This document shows positions 48,037 through 59,775 of a DNA stretch of 64,000 nt, in pieces (positions within the stretch are counted from its first letter, which is position 1; each line of letters begins with the position of its first letter). The translations under genes and the position numbers were made by a program. The notes beneath the pieces are model-generated. The model was not told where the DNA came from and did not search any database. It worked only from the letters and a program-made list of their open reading frames with translations. Source of the DNA: Rotaria socialis (lineage: Eukaryota; Rotifera; Eurotatoria; Philodinida; Philodinidae); contig CAJNYU010000997.1 in NCBI GenBank assembly GCA_905331475.1, positions 1-64,000 of the forward strand. The letters run 5' to 3'.

Positions 48037-48756
48037 TAATGAAATAATTCCATGTTTATTTTGTTTTTCTTTTTTTATTCGTGTTTTTCTTTCATGTATC
48101 AATTAACTGAAATATGAGTTTACTGCAATGACTTAAATGAGAATCTCTTTTTCTGAGAATGATTCCAGTAAATGTTCTAAAATTTTCTATGCAGATAAAG
48201 CGTGACTAATTCAACAGAAGTTGCCGTAGACTTCAAATTTTCAGGTATTTTCTTCTGTGAAATCTATGGTACGCTACTGTCAAAGATGATCCGAGGTTTC
48301 TAGCTGACCGGTTGTCTATGACAACCAGAATAAAAACTGGCAGATACCTTTTGTTTTCTTCGAACTGATTTGAGTTAAAATTTTCTAGAAAAACCCATGC
48401 CAAATTTGAAGCTTGCTTTTTCGCGAGCAACATATTGTAAAATAAATATTCTGTACTGAAACTCGCAAAATAAAACAAAAACCGTACCTACGTAGATGAT
48501 CTAGCCTTAAATATTTTAATCTGTCCATATAAATAGAGCCGAATAATGTGATTGAAACTTATTTTCAGTTAATGCCTGTTTGTGATATCAATATTGTTTG
48601 TTTTTTTGTAATATTTATTATAAATTTTTGGATAATTTGCACATATTTTATTTGTTCAAAAATAAAAGGGTTCAATGTAAATGTAAAACTATTTGCTTTT
48701 TATATTTTCAAGATAAAATTTATTTCATATCAGTCATTATTGTTGCAATACAAATA
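48037..48756. other. Spacer between ELMOD3 and the AIG1/ADTRP gene
   Basis: About 700 bp with 3' UTR and promoter sequence. An ORF at 48598 runs into the AIG1-like start, but its leading residues are not part of the family. Confidence 0.4.
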
Positions 48757-50329
48757 ATGATTCGACAAATCATTGGTCTTATTCTGTCTATATTAGCTGC
48801 TGTTGTAATGACTCTGACGTGCAGTTTTGATACCGAAGAGCTTATCGATGGTGATTTAGCGAAATCTACTGGTGGCAAATATAAATTTTTAACAATACTA
48901 AATTTAGTAAGTAGGTTTTTTTGTTTCATTAATATTTTTTTCTTTTTAATTTAGCATCTTCAAGCAATATATTATTATATGTGCATAGTTAATTTCTTTT
49001 TCGGTTCGGACACATTAACACCAGAAAAATGCTCATTATTGCAAAAAATACGTGATTGTATTTTTGCTGGATTAGCATTTCCAGTAGGAATGGTGAGAAA
49101 AAAATGAAAAGCAAAGTTTATTCACAAAAAAACAATACTGTTTCCTATTTAGTTTGTATGCATTACATTTTGGAGTTTGTACCATTTCGATCGAGAGTTG
49201 ATCTTTCCAGAAGAATTAGATCACTTGCTTCCACCAATTATCAATCATGCTATGGTAAATAGTGACATTTATTTAAGATTCTCTATAGAAAACGATCGAG
49301 ATTATGATTTCAGTCGAAAATTTGTTACGCTTCCTTATTCTTAGACGCCTTTCGTTGAATCGCAACGTATTAGCTCTGTTTCCGTGGTAACACTAAGAAT
49401 GACGTCGGCCCATAATTGCAAAGCAACCGAAGCAGCAGCAGCTGCATGGCACTAACAATATTTATGAGATAGTTTTAACATATTGCAAGGTTTGTTTTGA
49501 ATTTTTAATGACTGAGATACGCTTTTCAATGTTTTAAAGAAGACAGCTTCAAAACTTTCGACGGAGAAATATTTAAGATATCAGACATAAAGCATAAATC
49601 AATCAAGTTGTAATTGTTGGAAATAATAAATATTAATGATTCTGATTTTAACGAGACATACTGCGGCATGCTCAGATCCGTTAGAGAAATAAAATATAAT
49701 GAAAAATAAAATAAAATAAAAATAACCGAGCAAATGACAACGAGGCAAAAGGAAAAAGAGCTCCAAAAAAAACAGAAAAATAATATTCAATTTCTACTCG
49801 CCTTCGAGAAATAAATTAGAATGAACGTTCTCTCACGATCAAGCATTTTTTCAATTCACGCGACTTTTTATTAGCATACTGAAACTGAAAACGACATTTG
49901 AGTTCTTCATTTTGAACCGATTGTGATTCTCAGAACATCATTTTTAATATAATTTTTTTCATTCTCTTTGTTTTCAGCATACATTACCAGGTGTGGCTAT
50001 TTGCCTTGAAAATCTTGTTCATCATCATCGTTATCCATCGCGATTATTAGGTCTTTCGTGTGTTATAACGGTATGTGTTGCATATGCAGCATGGTGAGTA
50101 ATGTTTCAGTCGGTCGTTTTTGCTATCCAGTTGCCTATCATGATTTAGGATTCATTATTTAAATTACATTCATTGGGTTAAATTTCAAAAAGATGTTTGG
50201 GTTTATCCGATATTAAGTCAATTGTCAGTTTTGTATCGTGGAATGTTTCTAATTGGTTTAGCATTATTTCATGTCGGATTGTATTTCATCGGTGAGATGT
50301 ATACATTATATTTAACAAGTAAATCTTAG
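48757..50329 (+). CDS. AIG1/ADTRP-family membrane hydrolase
   Basis: Exons 48757-48906, 48955-49092, 49153-49254, 49978-50093 and 50149-50329 join in phase to 228 aa. The Far-17a/AIG1 signature is complete: KYKFLTILNLHLQAIYY (the Thr aligned with the catalytic Thr of AIG1), FAGLAFPVG, TFWSLYHFDRELIFPEELD, INHAM/HTLP across the 723 bp intron (the His aligned with the catalytic His), HHHRYPSR, and YIHWVKFQKDVWVYP. AIG1 and ADTRP are multi-pass membrane threonine hydrolases of fatty-acid esters of hydroxy fatty acids. The last exon can be read to a stop after LTSKS. A strong GTGAGA donor at 50292 with an acceptor at 50378 gives another C-terminus ending at 50425 (KLNEQRRKIR). Confidence 0.88.
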
Positions 50330-50554
50330 TATGATAATTTGTTGCATAGATAAAAATTTGCATTTTTATTAATTTTAGATTTCCGAATCGAAAAATTGAA
50401 CGAACAAAGAAGAAAAATTAGATGATCTTTCTAAATCATATTGTTATATTTTTTTATAGTCAATAATTTTCAGTTCATTTATCAAAAAAATTACAAAATT
50501 TTTTTTCTTTGCTTTTGAAATCTCAATCTATTTTTCATATGCTAACTATTTTAG

Positions 50555-53497
50555 ATGCCTGTGCAAAAGATTCCTTATGCACATCGCTTTGGTATTATTT
50601 CAACATCATATAAAGAAAAAATTCAAAAAGATATACAACAACGACAACAACAAGAAAGTGATCGATCATCATCAGCATATAGTATTGACCAGGGAAAGTG
50701 TGTGTTATTTACAATATATTATCAGTTACAATCTTTAATTTATTCTCCATTAGAAAAAATTTAATACTTGAAGTAACAGAAGAATTCGTACGTGATTATA
50801 ATCGAGCTTCACCTACTGAAAAACCTAAACTCAATGATCTTATCTATCGAATGTTACAACGACTTAAAGTAAATTAAAAACGTCAAGTAGATGATATTTA
50901 AAAAAATAAAATCGATTTAGCGAAAATCATCACAATGTCAAGTACATTCAAATCGACCGATTCAATTACAAATGGCTTGGTATAGACTTTCTTTGAGATT
51001 ATTTTGTTGTAGATTTTCTGTACTCTAATAGGGCTGAATTATGTTTATTATCTCAATGTAAATCATCTTATCAAGAAGGTATTCATGAAAAGAAAAAGTC
51101 TATGTTAATAATCAATGATATTTTAATTAGAATGTTTAACAACACTATATCGAGCTTTAATTTATAGTCCATTAAGTGCAAATCAGATCCCAACGTTATT
51201 TTTTCTCTCAGAAACAATTCTCTATTGGCTTAAGAATGATGCTATACTCGAACCATTTCTAACATCAACCGAATTGAAACTGTTAAAAGTAAGAAAAAAA
51301 CGTCAGTCTCACTATTGTTTATTCGAAAATGATTTTAAATGTTCAAATTTAAAAAAAACAGACCAAATGAAAGACTTCCTGCCTTATTTTTGAATAATAT
51401 TTTTATTAAATAAATGACTATTATATAGATTGGTCAAGTTGTGTTTCAACTATTGTATTTTCATTACTTAGAAGGTATTTTTCAAACAAGAAGAACGATT
51501 TTTCTCCTTTGGTTATTCGTTTATGTTCTTTAGGCTCAACGGGACCTTATGAAGAATTCAAAGTTCGTCTCCATACATATTTAGAAGGTGAATAAATCAT
51601 TTTTGTCGATCGATTCTATTGAAGAATATCGTTTTTAGGTCTTGAAGAATGTGAAGCGGCTTATTCTTCATATCCAAATGCTGTTTGGTGTATTCATTAT
51701 ATTGAATCAATTGGTTCTGTTCTTGTGGCTAGTGTTGATAAACACGTATTAAATTCTCGACGTAGTATTTCATCAGCAAACAGTCAACCACCACCACCAG
51801 TTCCACCGGAAGACTTTCGCGAGATCAATAAATCTGAATTAAGTGCTATCGTTCAAGAATTATCACCGATTATTTGGCATTCAGTTGATGCTTGGTTGTT
51901 TGTTAGAAAATATTCAACAACAAATTTATCAGAAATTATGAACCATTATTTTAATGAAACAATTCTTTCATTAATTGCTTGCCGACATAAATTAATCGAT
52001 GAAAATTGGTAGGATGCGTTGTCATAGTCGAAACAAAAGATTAAAGTATTCTTATTCATATAGGATTGATGTAGTTATGGCTTTTCAAATTCTGGCAGAT
52101 GTTGCAAAAACAAATATCGACATGCTAGAAACTATTCAATTATTGGCTCAACGTAAATACAAATTTAAAAATAAAAACCAAACTTATACGAAAACGTTTT
52201 TGTTGTTTTCTTCTCATTTATTTAGCTGAATCAACTGCTCAACTTCCATTGCATAAACGTGCCGATGTTCATTTATTGTCACGTGGCTGGCGTTCATGGC
52301 CGTGGCAATTGATAGTTCTTCTATGTGAATGTCTCACATCAATTTGTATTGGTACAACACAAGCCGTAATTAAACGTACTGTTTTATTTGGTGTTGAAAC
52401 ATCATCAGACAATATTCTTGCATTTGCCAATGATAGTCAACTTCTTGTAAGTGAACAAAAAGCTTTTACTGAAACTAGTACAACACGTGGAAACGATGAT
52501 AATGTTTGTTTAATGTATATGCTAAATTATCGAATAATCGATGAACACGGAAAATTAAACAACGATGAAGATGATCAATCATGGCGTATTCGATATATGG
52601 GTCTTTTATGCATGTCACAAGTATATAAACATTTGCAAACTGAACCGCGTCATAAAACAATAAGCAATTTACTTTGGATGTTTATACATGAATATGAAAA
52701 ACGTGAACGTGATGATCGAATACTTGAAGCACTTAAAGTCGGACGAGTAAAGAAAAGCTTGATATAGATTTTCATTCTTTAGCTAAATTTGTTATGTTGA
52801 TCTAGTTCGATGATGATATCATTCAAACATTAAAATCTGATATAGCAGACAATCAATTGGGTACCATTTATAATAATATTGCTCAACGTTTGGCTGACGG
52901 ATTACTGCCAGATCCAACACCAACTGATTTACGATCAGCCAAAATAAAAGCGAATAAAAAACCGTCATTTAGAAAAGGACAATTCTTTCCCACATCACAT
53001 ACTCAAGATCGATATCGTCTCAGTATACCTTCAGTTCCACCTTCAAGGTTAGCTTTAGTTTTTATTTTGACATAAACTATTAACTCACGTTCAATTTTTA
53101 GAGGTGAGAAAAAACCTATTCAAATAAAAAAAGTTATTGAAAATAATATTAACGATGTCTTTAAACGAAAAGAACAAGTATTAAAAAGTATCATCGTTGA
53201 TCAAGTTTGTTTTTTAGTCTCGTTGGTTTTCTCTCATGAAATAAAATTTGCTTTTCTTTTAAAATTTAGTATCGTAAAGAACTTGAAGAAAATCAAGATG
53301 ACACAGTCGATGTGATTGAACAATTGGATACAATGGTTGAACGAGCTATGGAAATCACAACACTAAATGAAAACTCATTAACAAGCGTTTTTACATTATC
53401 CAATAAGAAATTTATTGTTGATCCATTGCAAGAACGACGAGCACTAGCAGAATTGATGGGTCAGAAACTGACGGCCGATGAAAATAATGACAAATAA
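50555..53497 (+). CDS. TMEM232: TMEM232-like protein
   Basis: Thirteen exons: 50555-50697, 50754-50868, 50921-50979, 51032-51078, 51131-51288, 51429-51474, 51534-51587, 51639-52008, 52064-52152, 52226-52746, 52806-53047, 53102-53204 and 53270-53497. All phases fit and give 724 aa. It starts MPVQKIPYAHRFGIISTSYK, close to the MPVNKSP..GGISSPYHEE start of human TMEM232. Exon borders fall inside conserved words such as QMAWAELCLLSQCK (human AAWTEVIYLAQCK), IPTLFFLSETILYWL, AAYSSYPNAVW and DENWIDVVMAFQILADVAKTN. Length is slightly above the human protein. It is mostly alpha-helical; despite the name, no strong membrane segment is obvious. The C-terminus has a charged coiled coil. Role: sperm/ciliary structure in vertebrates; here unknown. 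Confidence 0.85.
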
Positions 53498-54433
53498 TAA
53501 TCTCATTCCATTGATATTTCTCTTTCTTTTTGTCTACAATATTTTTTTTTAATATCAGTATTTTTTACTATTATAAAATAAAATTTTCTTCCGTCCAGCA
53601 TTTTAACAAGAGATCGATATATGAAACACCTGGAGATAAAATGGATTCATTTCAATGATGAGGATAACATTGTGTTTTGTGCATTGCAAATTCATTGATT
53701 ATGTATGTGGAAAAATCTTGAGCGTGTGGGTGTGGATTTAGGTAAGCGATATATCCACAGTCACATGCTTACCCCATAAAATTGGAAATTCTGGCTAGAT
53801 TCCGAGTCTAATAGTTTCCTTTTTACCTTTCAGAAGTCTACTGTGACTCTTCAGGATCGATCCGAGAAATTATTTGCATTTCGTCATCAGTGTCATCTCG
53901 CACACGAATATATACATACAACCTAATGTTTCATGCCCATTTTAATCCATTCTCTATTTCTGGAGAAAACCTTTCTTGTCTGTCTGGTTTTAGATCAATT
54001 ATAAATCGTTAGTGAAATAAACAATTTTAAAACGAAAAACCAAATCATAACTTGATTTATGTTATAAATCTTTTATTTCATCATATAACGGTTAACACGA
54101 TAGATTAAGAAAAGAAATTTTTGGAAATTGTGTTGGATTTTTGGTCTCTTTATAATAACAACGAATAAAATCAGAATAATTTGCATGACCAAATGAGAAA
54201 ACAAACGGACGGTTACTTTATTTTCGCTATTTAGAGAAACAACAGAAGGTTCAAATGATGATGATATTGTTATTGTGGAAGTTGAAGATGTTGTTACTAT
54301 AGATTTTGATATTATGAATTGCATAATGATCATCTACACTCGTAAGATTGTATTGTATTTCTCATCTGACAATGCACGAAATGTTTTGATGACGGTCATT
54401 CTTCAGACCAAAAATCCAACAAAATGTTCCAAC
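53498..54433. other. 3' flank of TMEM232 and spacer
   Basis: The first ~130 bp is the sequence duplicated at 55.73-55.87 kb. A minus-strand ORF at 54073-54333 (Ser/Thr-rich with one hydrophobic run) has no start context or family and is not called. Confidence 0.4.
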
Positions 54434-55475
54434 CAGAGATGTCTACAGGGCAGGGTAGACCAGGGCAAATTGCAGGACAGGGCGGAGTGGAAGCCGTATC
54501 CTGCAGGGTAAAAATTCAGTTGTTTGAATTTCAGTTTTGAAGAAATATTTTTAGTTTCGAAGTATCAAAAATAAAAAATAGACTCCAGAGAGCGACAGCA
54601 ACTGGTAAGCAGAACTTCCGATTTATATTGACCACCGTATGAACACGGTAGAATCAAGACAATTATGAATAGCGACCATAAAAGACGTAGGATATCTTAA
54701 GTAAGAATGGGAAATTCGAATATTTTCAGAATAGATTACTCCAAAGAACTACCGAATAAGGACAAACTACTTTCCAGGTAGAACTCGCTGAGCTCTATTC
54801 AACTCAGATGCCAATCGTACTCAAAATCTTCCTAGCAAAGCTGAAAGTAACAAAAACCATAAAAAAAGCCATACAAAACTCAACCAATTTTGCTGAAATT
54901 CCGTCACGATTGGTCAGGAAGTATTTTTCAACATAGTCGCAGTGGCTTCCAATCGATAGAGCAGGTAAAAATCTGTTTAGAAATCATCGTGGTTACCTCG
55001 GGAAGTTGCTATTGCGCAATCACGAAAGGATTTAGCAAAAAGTCTAGGAATTTGGACTTAATTTCTATGGGTCGAGAATGTCAAATCGAGCCCAAAATGT
55101 ATCTAATCGATAGAGTACGGCAAGATCTACATGGAAAATAGTATGAGTCATTGTAAAGTTCTTCTGGCGAATCACTATGGATTTTACTAAAATTCGTTCA
55201 GTTTCGTATGGTTTTTCGGGAGTTTAGCTTTCTGCCAGGTAGTTCTTCAGTAGAATTCATATACGGGCTGAATAGATCCTGTCATGTTCTGCTTCAGAAG
55301 TATTTTGTCTTTTTTGGAAAGCTGTTTGAAACGAATTCATTCAGGAAATACTCGGATCCAATTCAAAGATATTCTCCGTATACCAGCTCAGCAGAGTAGG
55401 ATCAAGTTACATTTTAAATTTTTGCATTTTTTTCAACATGGCAGGGCACAAAAAATCACTCTGTAGACATCTCTG
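54434..55475. mobile_element. ~1 kb TIR element with CAGAGATGTCTACAG ends
   Basis: CAGAGATGTCTACAG at the left end and CTGTAGACATCTCTG at the right are perfect 15 bp inverted repeats. The inversion continues loosely inside (CAGGGCAGGG versus GGCAGGGCAC, reverse-oriented). No transposase is visible. No clear target duplication, but the ends resemble hAT-type CAG termini. Confidence 0.7.
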
Positions 55476-55726
55476 CTTGACACAAACACAAATTCTACTA
55501 TTCTTAGGATTAATTGAAAATTGATCTACTACATGTTCATAGTTAATATCAGAGTCACGCTCAACATTTAGAAAATAGCTACGTGACTCAATCAGTGCTA
55601 TCTCTGGTAGCATTTGTACAAATATGTATAATCTTCGAAAATTTGCAAGTGCGCTTATAAACAGTCTTTGGGTGGGCGCAGCTTCTTGCCTGGCACCTGT
55701 AGCTGTAGCACCGCTGCTTGAATTAG

Positions 55727-55880
55727 ACGGTCAAAAACTGATAACGGATAAAAATAATAACGAGCAATAATCTCATTCTACTGATATTTTTCTTGCTTTT
55801 GTGAATGCATTTTAATATAAGCATTATTCTATTTTCACTACAAAATACAATTTTATTCCACCCAATAGTTTCCGAGATGC
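55727..55880 (+). pseudogene. Duplicated fragment of the TMEM232 last exon and 3' UTR
   Basis: Closely resembles 53459-53615. GGTCAAAAACTGATAACGGA corresponds to GGTCAGAAACTGACGGCCGA, both followed by AATAATCTCATTC, TGATATTT, and ACAAAATACAATTTTATTCC versus ATAAAATAAAATTTTCTTCC. The encoded end ELDGQKLITDKNNNEQ parallels ELMGQKLTADENNDK. Only the tail is present; a partial copy 2.3 kb downstream of the original, in the same orientation. Confidence 0.8.
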
Positions 55881-56033
55881 ATAAGCAACTCGAATGATTT
55901 TCATTGGTTTGACATTATCCAATGAGAAATAATCGACATAATAGTTTCACCAATATTTGTTTTTTCGTACGTTCGTGACTTGAAAACATCTCGATACTTT
56001 TGGTGATTTTTTTAGACAAATTGCTTTAAAAAA

Positions 56034-56815
56034 ATGTTGTCTGCAAGCAGTCGATGTCTATCTCTCAGTTCAATTCCTCGAGCAAATGCATTAGCTATTA
56101 TCCGCCAAGCATCGTCACATTCAAGCAAAAATAAAGAACCAGTTGCTGTATCAACACCAACTGGTTCAGTTGGAGATCCCAGTCAATCACCTATGAGCCA
56201 GCGAGCTTTACCTCCGGATGATGGCAAAGTTCGTACGTGATCATTAAGCTTTCATTTGTTTATGGCTAGAATAAAAGCAATACATTTTATCTTGCAGGTT
56301 TTCCTAATCCATGGGATGTTATTCTTAATAAACGTCGTTTTGAATATGCAATGGTTCGAGAATTATTCTTATGTTATAAATTAGTTAAAAAATGAATGCT
56401 TTTCTTTTAGAAATTCAAAGGATATGATGATCCGTTTGACATGATGCCAGTCAAACGTGTTGAAAATAGTTCACCAGAAAATCCAAATTTATTACCAAGC
56501 TGTAATGATAAACGACTTATGGCTTGTATTTGTAAGTTTATATTATCTTCTCTTGAGACATATATATATATTAGAAACACGTTTCTTTTTCATTTTAACC
56601 AAATAGGTAACGAAGATGTCTATCACTTGAAATGGATGCATCTTCATCGTGGTGAACCAAAACGATGTTACTGCGGTAGGAATTTATATTTTGACTAACA
56701 TGTTAAGTAATTCTTCTTTACTACAGGTCATTGGTTCAAATTAACTGAACGACAATTTGTTGATTTAAGTGATTTTGGTATTACAGAAGAAATGCAGAAA
56801 CCAGCTGCCCATTAA
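56034..56815 (+). CDS. COX5B: Cytochrome c oxidase subunit 5B (mitochondrial)
   Basis: Five exons, 56034-56232, 56298-56353, 56411-56531, 56607-56675 and 56727-56815, in phase; 177 aa. The N-terminus is a Ser/Arg-rich mitochondrial presequence (MLSASSRCLSLSSIPRA). The mature part has FPNPWDVILNKRRFEYAM, DDPFDM, PNLLPSCNDKRLMACIC and HRGEPKRCYCGHWFKLTE. The Cys pairs CIC and CYC are the zinc ligands of this nuclear-encoded complex IV subunit; the C-x-C-GHWFKL form is the one usual in invertebrates. The donor after EYAM (GTTCGA) is weak, but reading on would break the match. Confidence 0.93.
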
Positions 56816-56977
56816 AATTTATCCTTTCTCTCTTAAACATAGACTCTTGTAGTTCTTTTCTCTATCATTTTTTTTTCATTTCCACTGGTATGTTTTTTTT
56901 TCGTCCATCATGATCATCTAGCTAATTTCAAAGAAAACAAAGAACAAAACGAATACTATTCTTTGTTCGTTCCAGAT

Positions 56978-58443
56978 ATGTCTGATTATCAATTGAGCAA
57001 TGAAGATCATGAAGCATTGGAAAAATTTACAAAATTTTTCTTAGTGAAAGCAGCACAAATTATTGTACAATCGCGATTAGGTGAAAAGAAAACAACTAAA
57101 TCGAAACCTGTTTGTTCTGGAAATGAATGGGTAAATTATTTAATAAATGAAATTTTTTCGAAAAATTTAAAACTTTTCTGTTCTTTTTTTTTCTTCCCGA
57201 AGTTTCATCTTTCGATTAAAGACATTCCAGAAGTCACTGTAAATGCCAAAAAATGTTTAGCCGATGCACAGCATCTTCTCATTAATAGTCCTCACAGTCC
57301 GTTTTGTGTTGAAATATCATTACGGACACCAGAAAGTCAAACAATCACATTAGAAACATGGTGTATATCTTTCGATGATTCAACTTCAGATCCAGCACAA
57401 CGTGTTCGCTTTAATATTTATAATCGTATGAGTATTGTTCTGCGATCATTACTTACGTGTACACGTGCAACACCAACATATCAACTATCACGAAAACAAT
57501 CAGCTGATAAATACATTATTTGTTATAAAATGTACAGTGGTGAACCAATAGTTGGTCATCTTGGTGAGCATTACTCGAAAAAAACGATAGGAAACATAAT
57601 AACACCGATTGGACGTTTTGTCATAAATGTTGCCTATCGAACACGTTTAACAATGTCATCGACGCCCAATGATAATGGAACAGCTACAGCTTTTGCAGAT
57701 TTCGTTCTGGATATAAAGTATGATCATTTTTCATCAGAGAAAAATCAACATTACCCTGAAGAGTAAGATTTCTAAAAGACCTCGAAATTGTATTGATTTC
57801 AAAGATACTATAGAGATAATGATGCTCAATTACCATCAATACAAAATGCAAGTGTACCAAAAAGTTCGCCTATTGAAGTTATGAAACGAAGGCATACCAG
57901 TAGTGATTCTGTTTCTTCAAGTCATGGGTAAATTTTAAAAACAAAAACAAAAAATTAGTTTATGCTTAAATTTTCCATTGTCTTGTTTCGTTTTTAAGAA
58001 CACCAGACAAAGTTCATTACCGTACGCTGCGTGCTGCCTTTGCAACACCTGCTACGATTACAAATGCTTCAACACATCCAAGTTCATATTCTCGTATCAA
58101 TGATAACGATCTACCATATGCACTTATGATGCAACCGCAACAATCTATGGAACAAGAACAACATTCAAAACATAACTTTTATATTAGTGGTGATTTCGAA
58201 AATGAAACAGCACCTGATGATTTCATTCTTGTTGAGGTAAAACCATTCTTTGGTAAAAGTGATTCAACAGATGATCTAGCCTTATTTATTCGCTCGTGTC
58301 AACAGCCACCCATACTTGAATCATTTGTTGTTGAGCCATCACTTGGTGAAACAATCAATCAATTAAATGAAGAACTACGCGTATTTGAATCTAAAGTTGA
58401 AGAATTTGATCAACTTGTTAGTACATTATCGACTGCAGAATAA
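56978..58443 (+). CDS. ATG13: Autophagy protein ATG13
   Basis: Four exons, 56978-57130, 57203-57762, 57814-57927 and 57999-58443; 423 aa. An N-terminal HORMA domain spans about residues 1-210: FTKFFLVKAAQIIVQSRLGE, NEWFHLSIKDIPEV across the first intron (72 bp, so an unspliced reading stays open but adds 24 foreign residues), FCVEISLRTP, VRFNIYNRMSIVLRSLL, ATPTYQLSRKQ and GRFVINVAYR. A Ser-rich disordered stretch follows, then DDFILVEVKPFF, matching the LC3-interacting region of human ATG13 (DDFVMIDFKPAF), and a conserved C-terminal helix (LRVFESKVEEFDQLV). ATG13 scaffolds the ULK1-FIP200-ATG101 complex that starts autophagosome formation. It begins 162 bp after COX5B on the same strand; ATATG preceded by TTCCAG may indicate a leader splice. 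Confidence 0.92.
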
Positions 58444-59775
58444 TAAGATGTATTTATTCAAGATTTTCATAACACAAATCAACAGTGCTTTCGAACAATG
58501 AATCCTTTCCTTTCTTTCTGTACAGCGGAATCGAAAAAAAACATTACTTAATTGTAAATAAGGGTCTCCATTTTGTTTGTTTTTGTATGCGGACTTGTTT
58601 CAACGAATATTTTAAGAGAAAAAGAGCATATGATAGCACCGTTCTTTTAATATTATTTATTTACTCTGTTTTATATGTATTATGCTAAAGTTACCATTCT
58701 AGCAAACGTGTATAGATTTGCTCAATGTAATTTCCCTTCGTTTTTTTTTCTTTATTGAAAAATAATTAATATTTAAGTTTGAAATTATTCTACAGTGAAA
58801 TTACAAATATTATTTGATTGTGTACAAGAATGAAATGAGACAACAAAGTTTTGTGTCGTAATATGAAATATGTTATCAATTTAGATTTACAGCATGAATA
58901 AAAAATATTTTGCTGGTAGATATTTTTATACGACGAATCATAGGGAATATTAATCGTAAAACTATGATAGAATGGATGATTTTTGCCTCATCATATATAT
59001 ACTTTCATGATGTGTGTTCTTATCTTGATTGGATTTCTTGAAGCATATAATGATAAATTTTCATATTTACTTCATGTTAATCAGCAAGAAAATTTTCGCT
59101 CGATCTGGTGGAATTTCTTAACTGATATAAAGTAAAATATGATTAGCTAAGCAACGAGGCTCATACAAATAACAAACAACATTTTGCCTTCAAAGAATCT
59201 TTTTGATTTAACAACGATTTTTCGAAATAACTATATCAGTAAAATTGAACGCACCCGTGGTACAACAGTTTGAGACCTATGCAAAATGTGTCAGAATGTT
59301 TGACACGATCACAACTAATCATAGAAGATTTTCGAACAACAAAAGCATATAAATCTTAGAAATTACATATTTTTCTCGGCTAAGAATATTTTTCTATGTC
59401 ACATAAAATAATAATCTGAATCAGCACAAGAAACTTTTGCGAACAATATTCGATACTATTATTTCACTATCGAATCGTAGCGATCAGAATAAATATTAAT
59501 CCTTTGCGGTACTAACTCAATTCCATCTGACAAAATTGCATTTGATGCATTGAAGCGAATAGTTTAGTGGTGACTATAAATCTCATGAGATCTTCAACAA
59601 TCGAGTACAAACAATGACGAAAAGAACGCAGCCGTCTCAGAAAAAGAACTTTGCTTTAAAACGTGTAATCTTTTTTTAAAATGACAACATAATTTTTTTA
59701 TTGAAATATGGCTTGCTGATTTATCAAGGACGAATAAAAGACAGCAAAAATATCAAAATCATAGGCACGAAAAAT
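58444..59775. other. Intergenic between convergent ATG13 and receptor genes
   Basis: 1.3 kb of AT-rich DNA where the two genes converge; only 3' flanks expected. No gene or repeat recognised. Confidence 0.45.

Noticed and set aside
54073..54333. 86-codon minus ORF with hydrophobic run
   Set aside because: No signal-peptide-like start, no conserved motif, lies in the 3' flank of TMEM232.
56640..56680. C-x-C in place of C-x-x-C in COX5B as a lost zinc site
   Set aside because: The RCxCGHWFKL form is usual in invertebrate COX5B, so it is not an anomaly.
57131..57202. In-frame continuation of ATG13 through 24 Phe/Lys/Asn-rich residues
   Set aside because: GT..AG ends, and removal joins NEW to FHLSIKDIPEV exactly as in ATG13; it is an intron whose length happens to be divisible by three.
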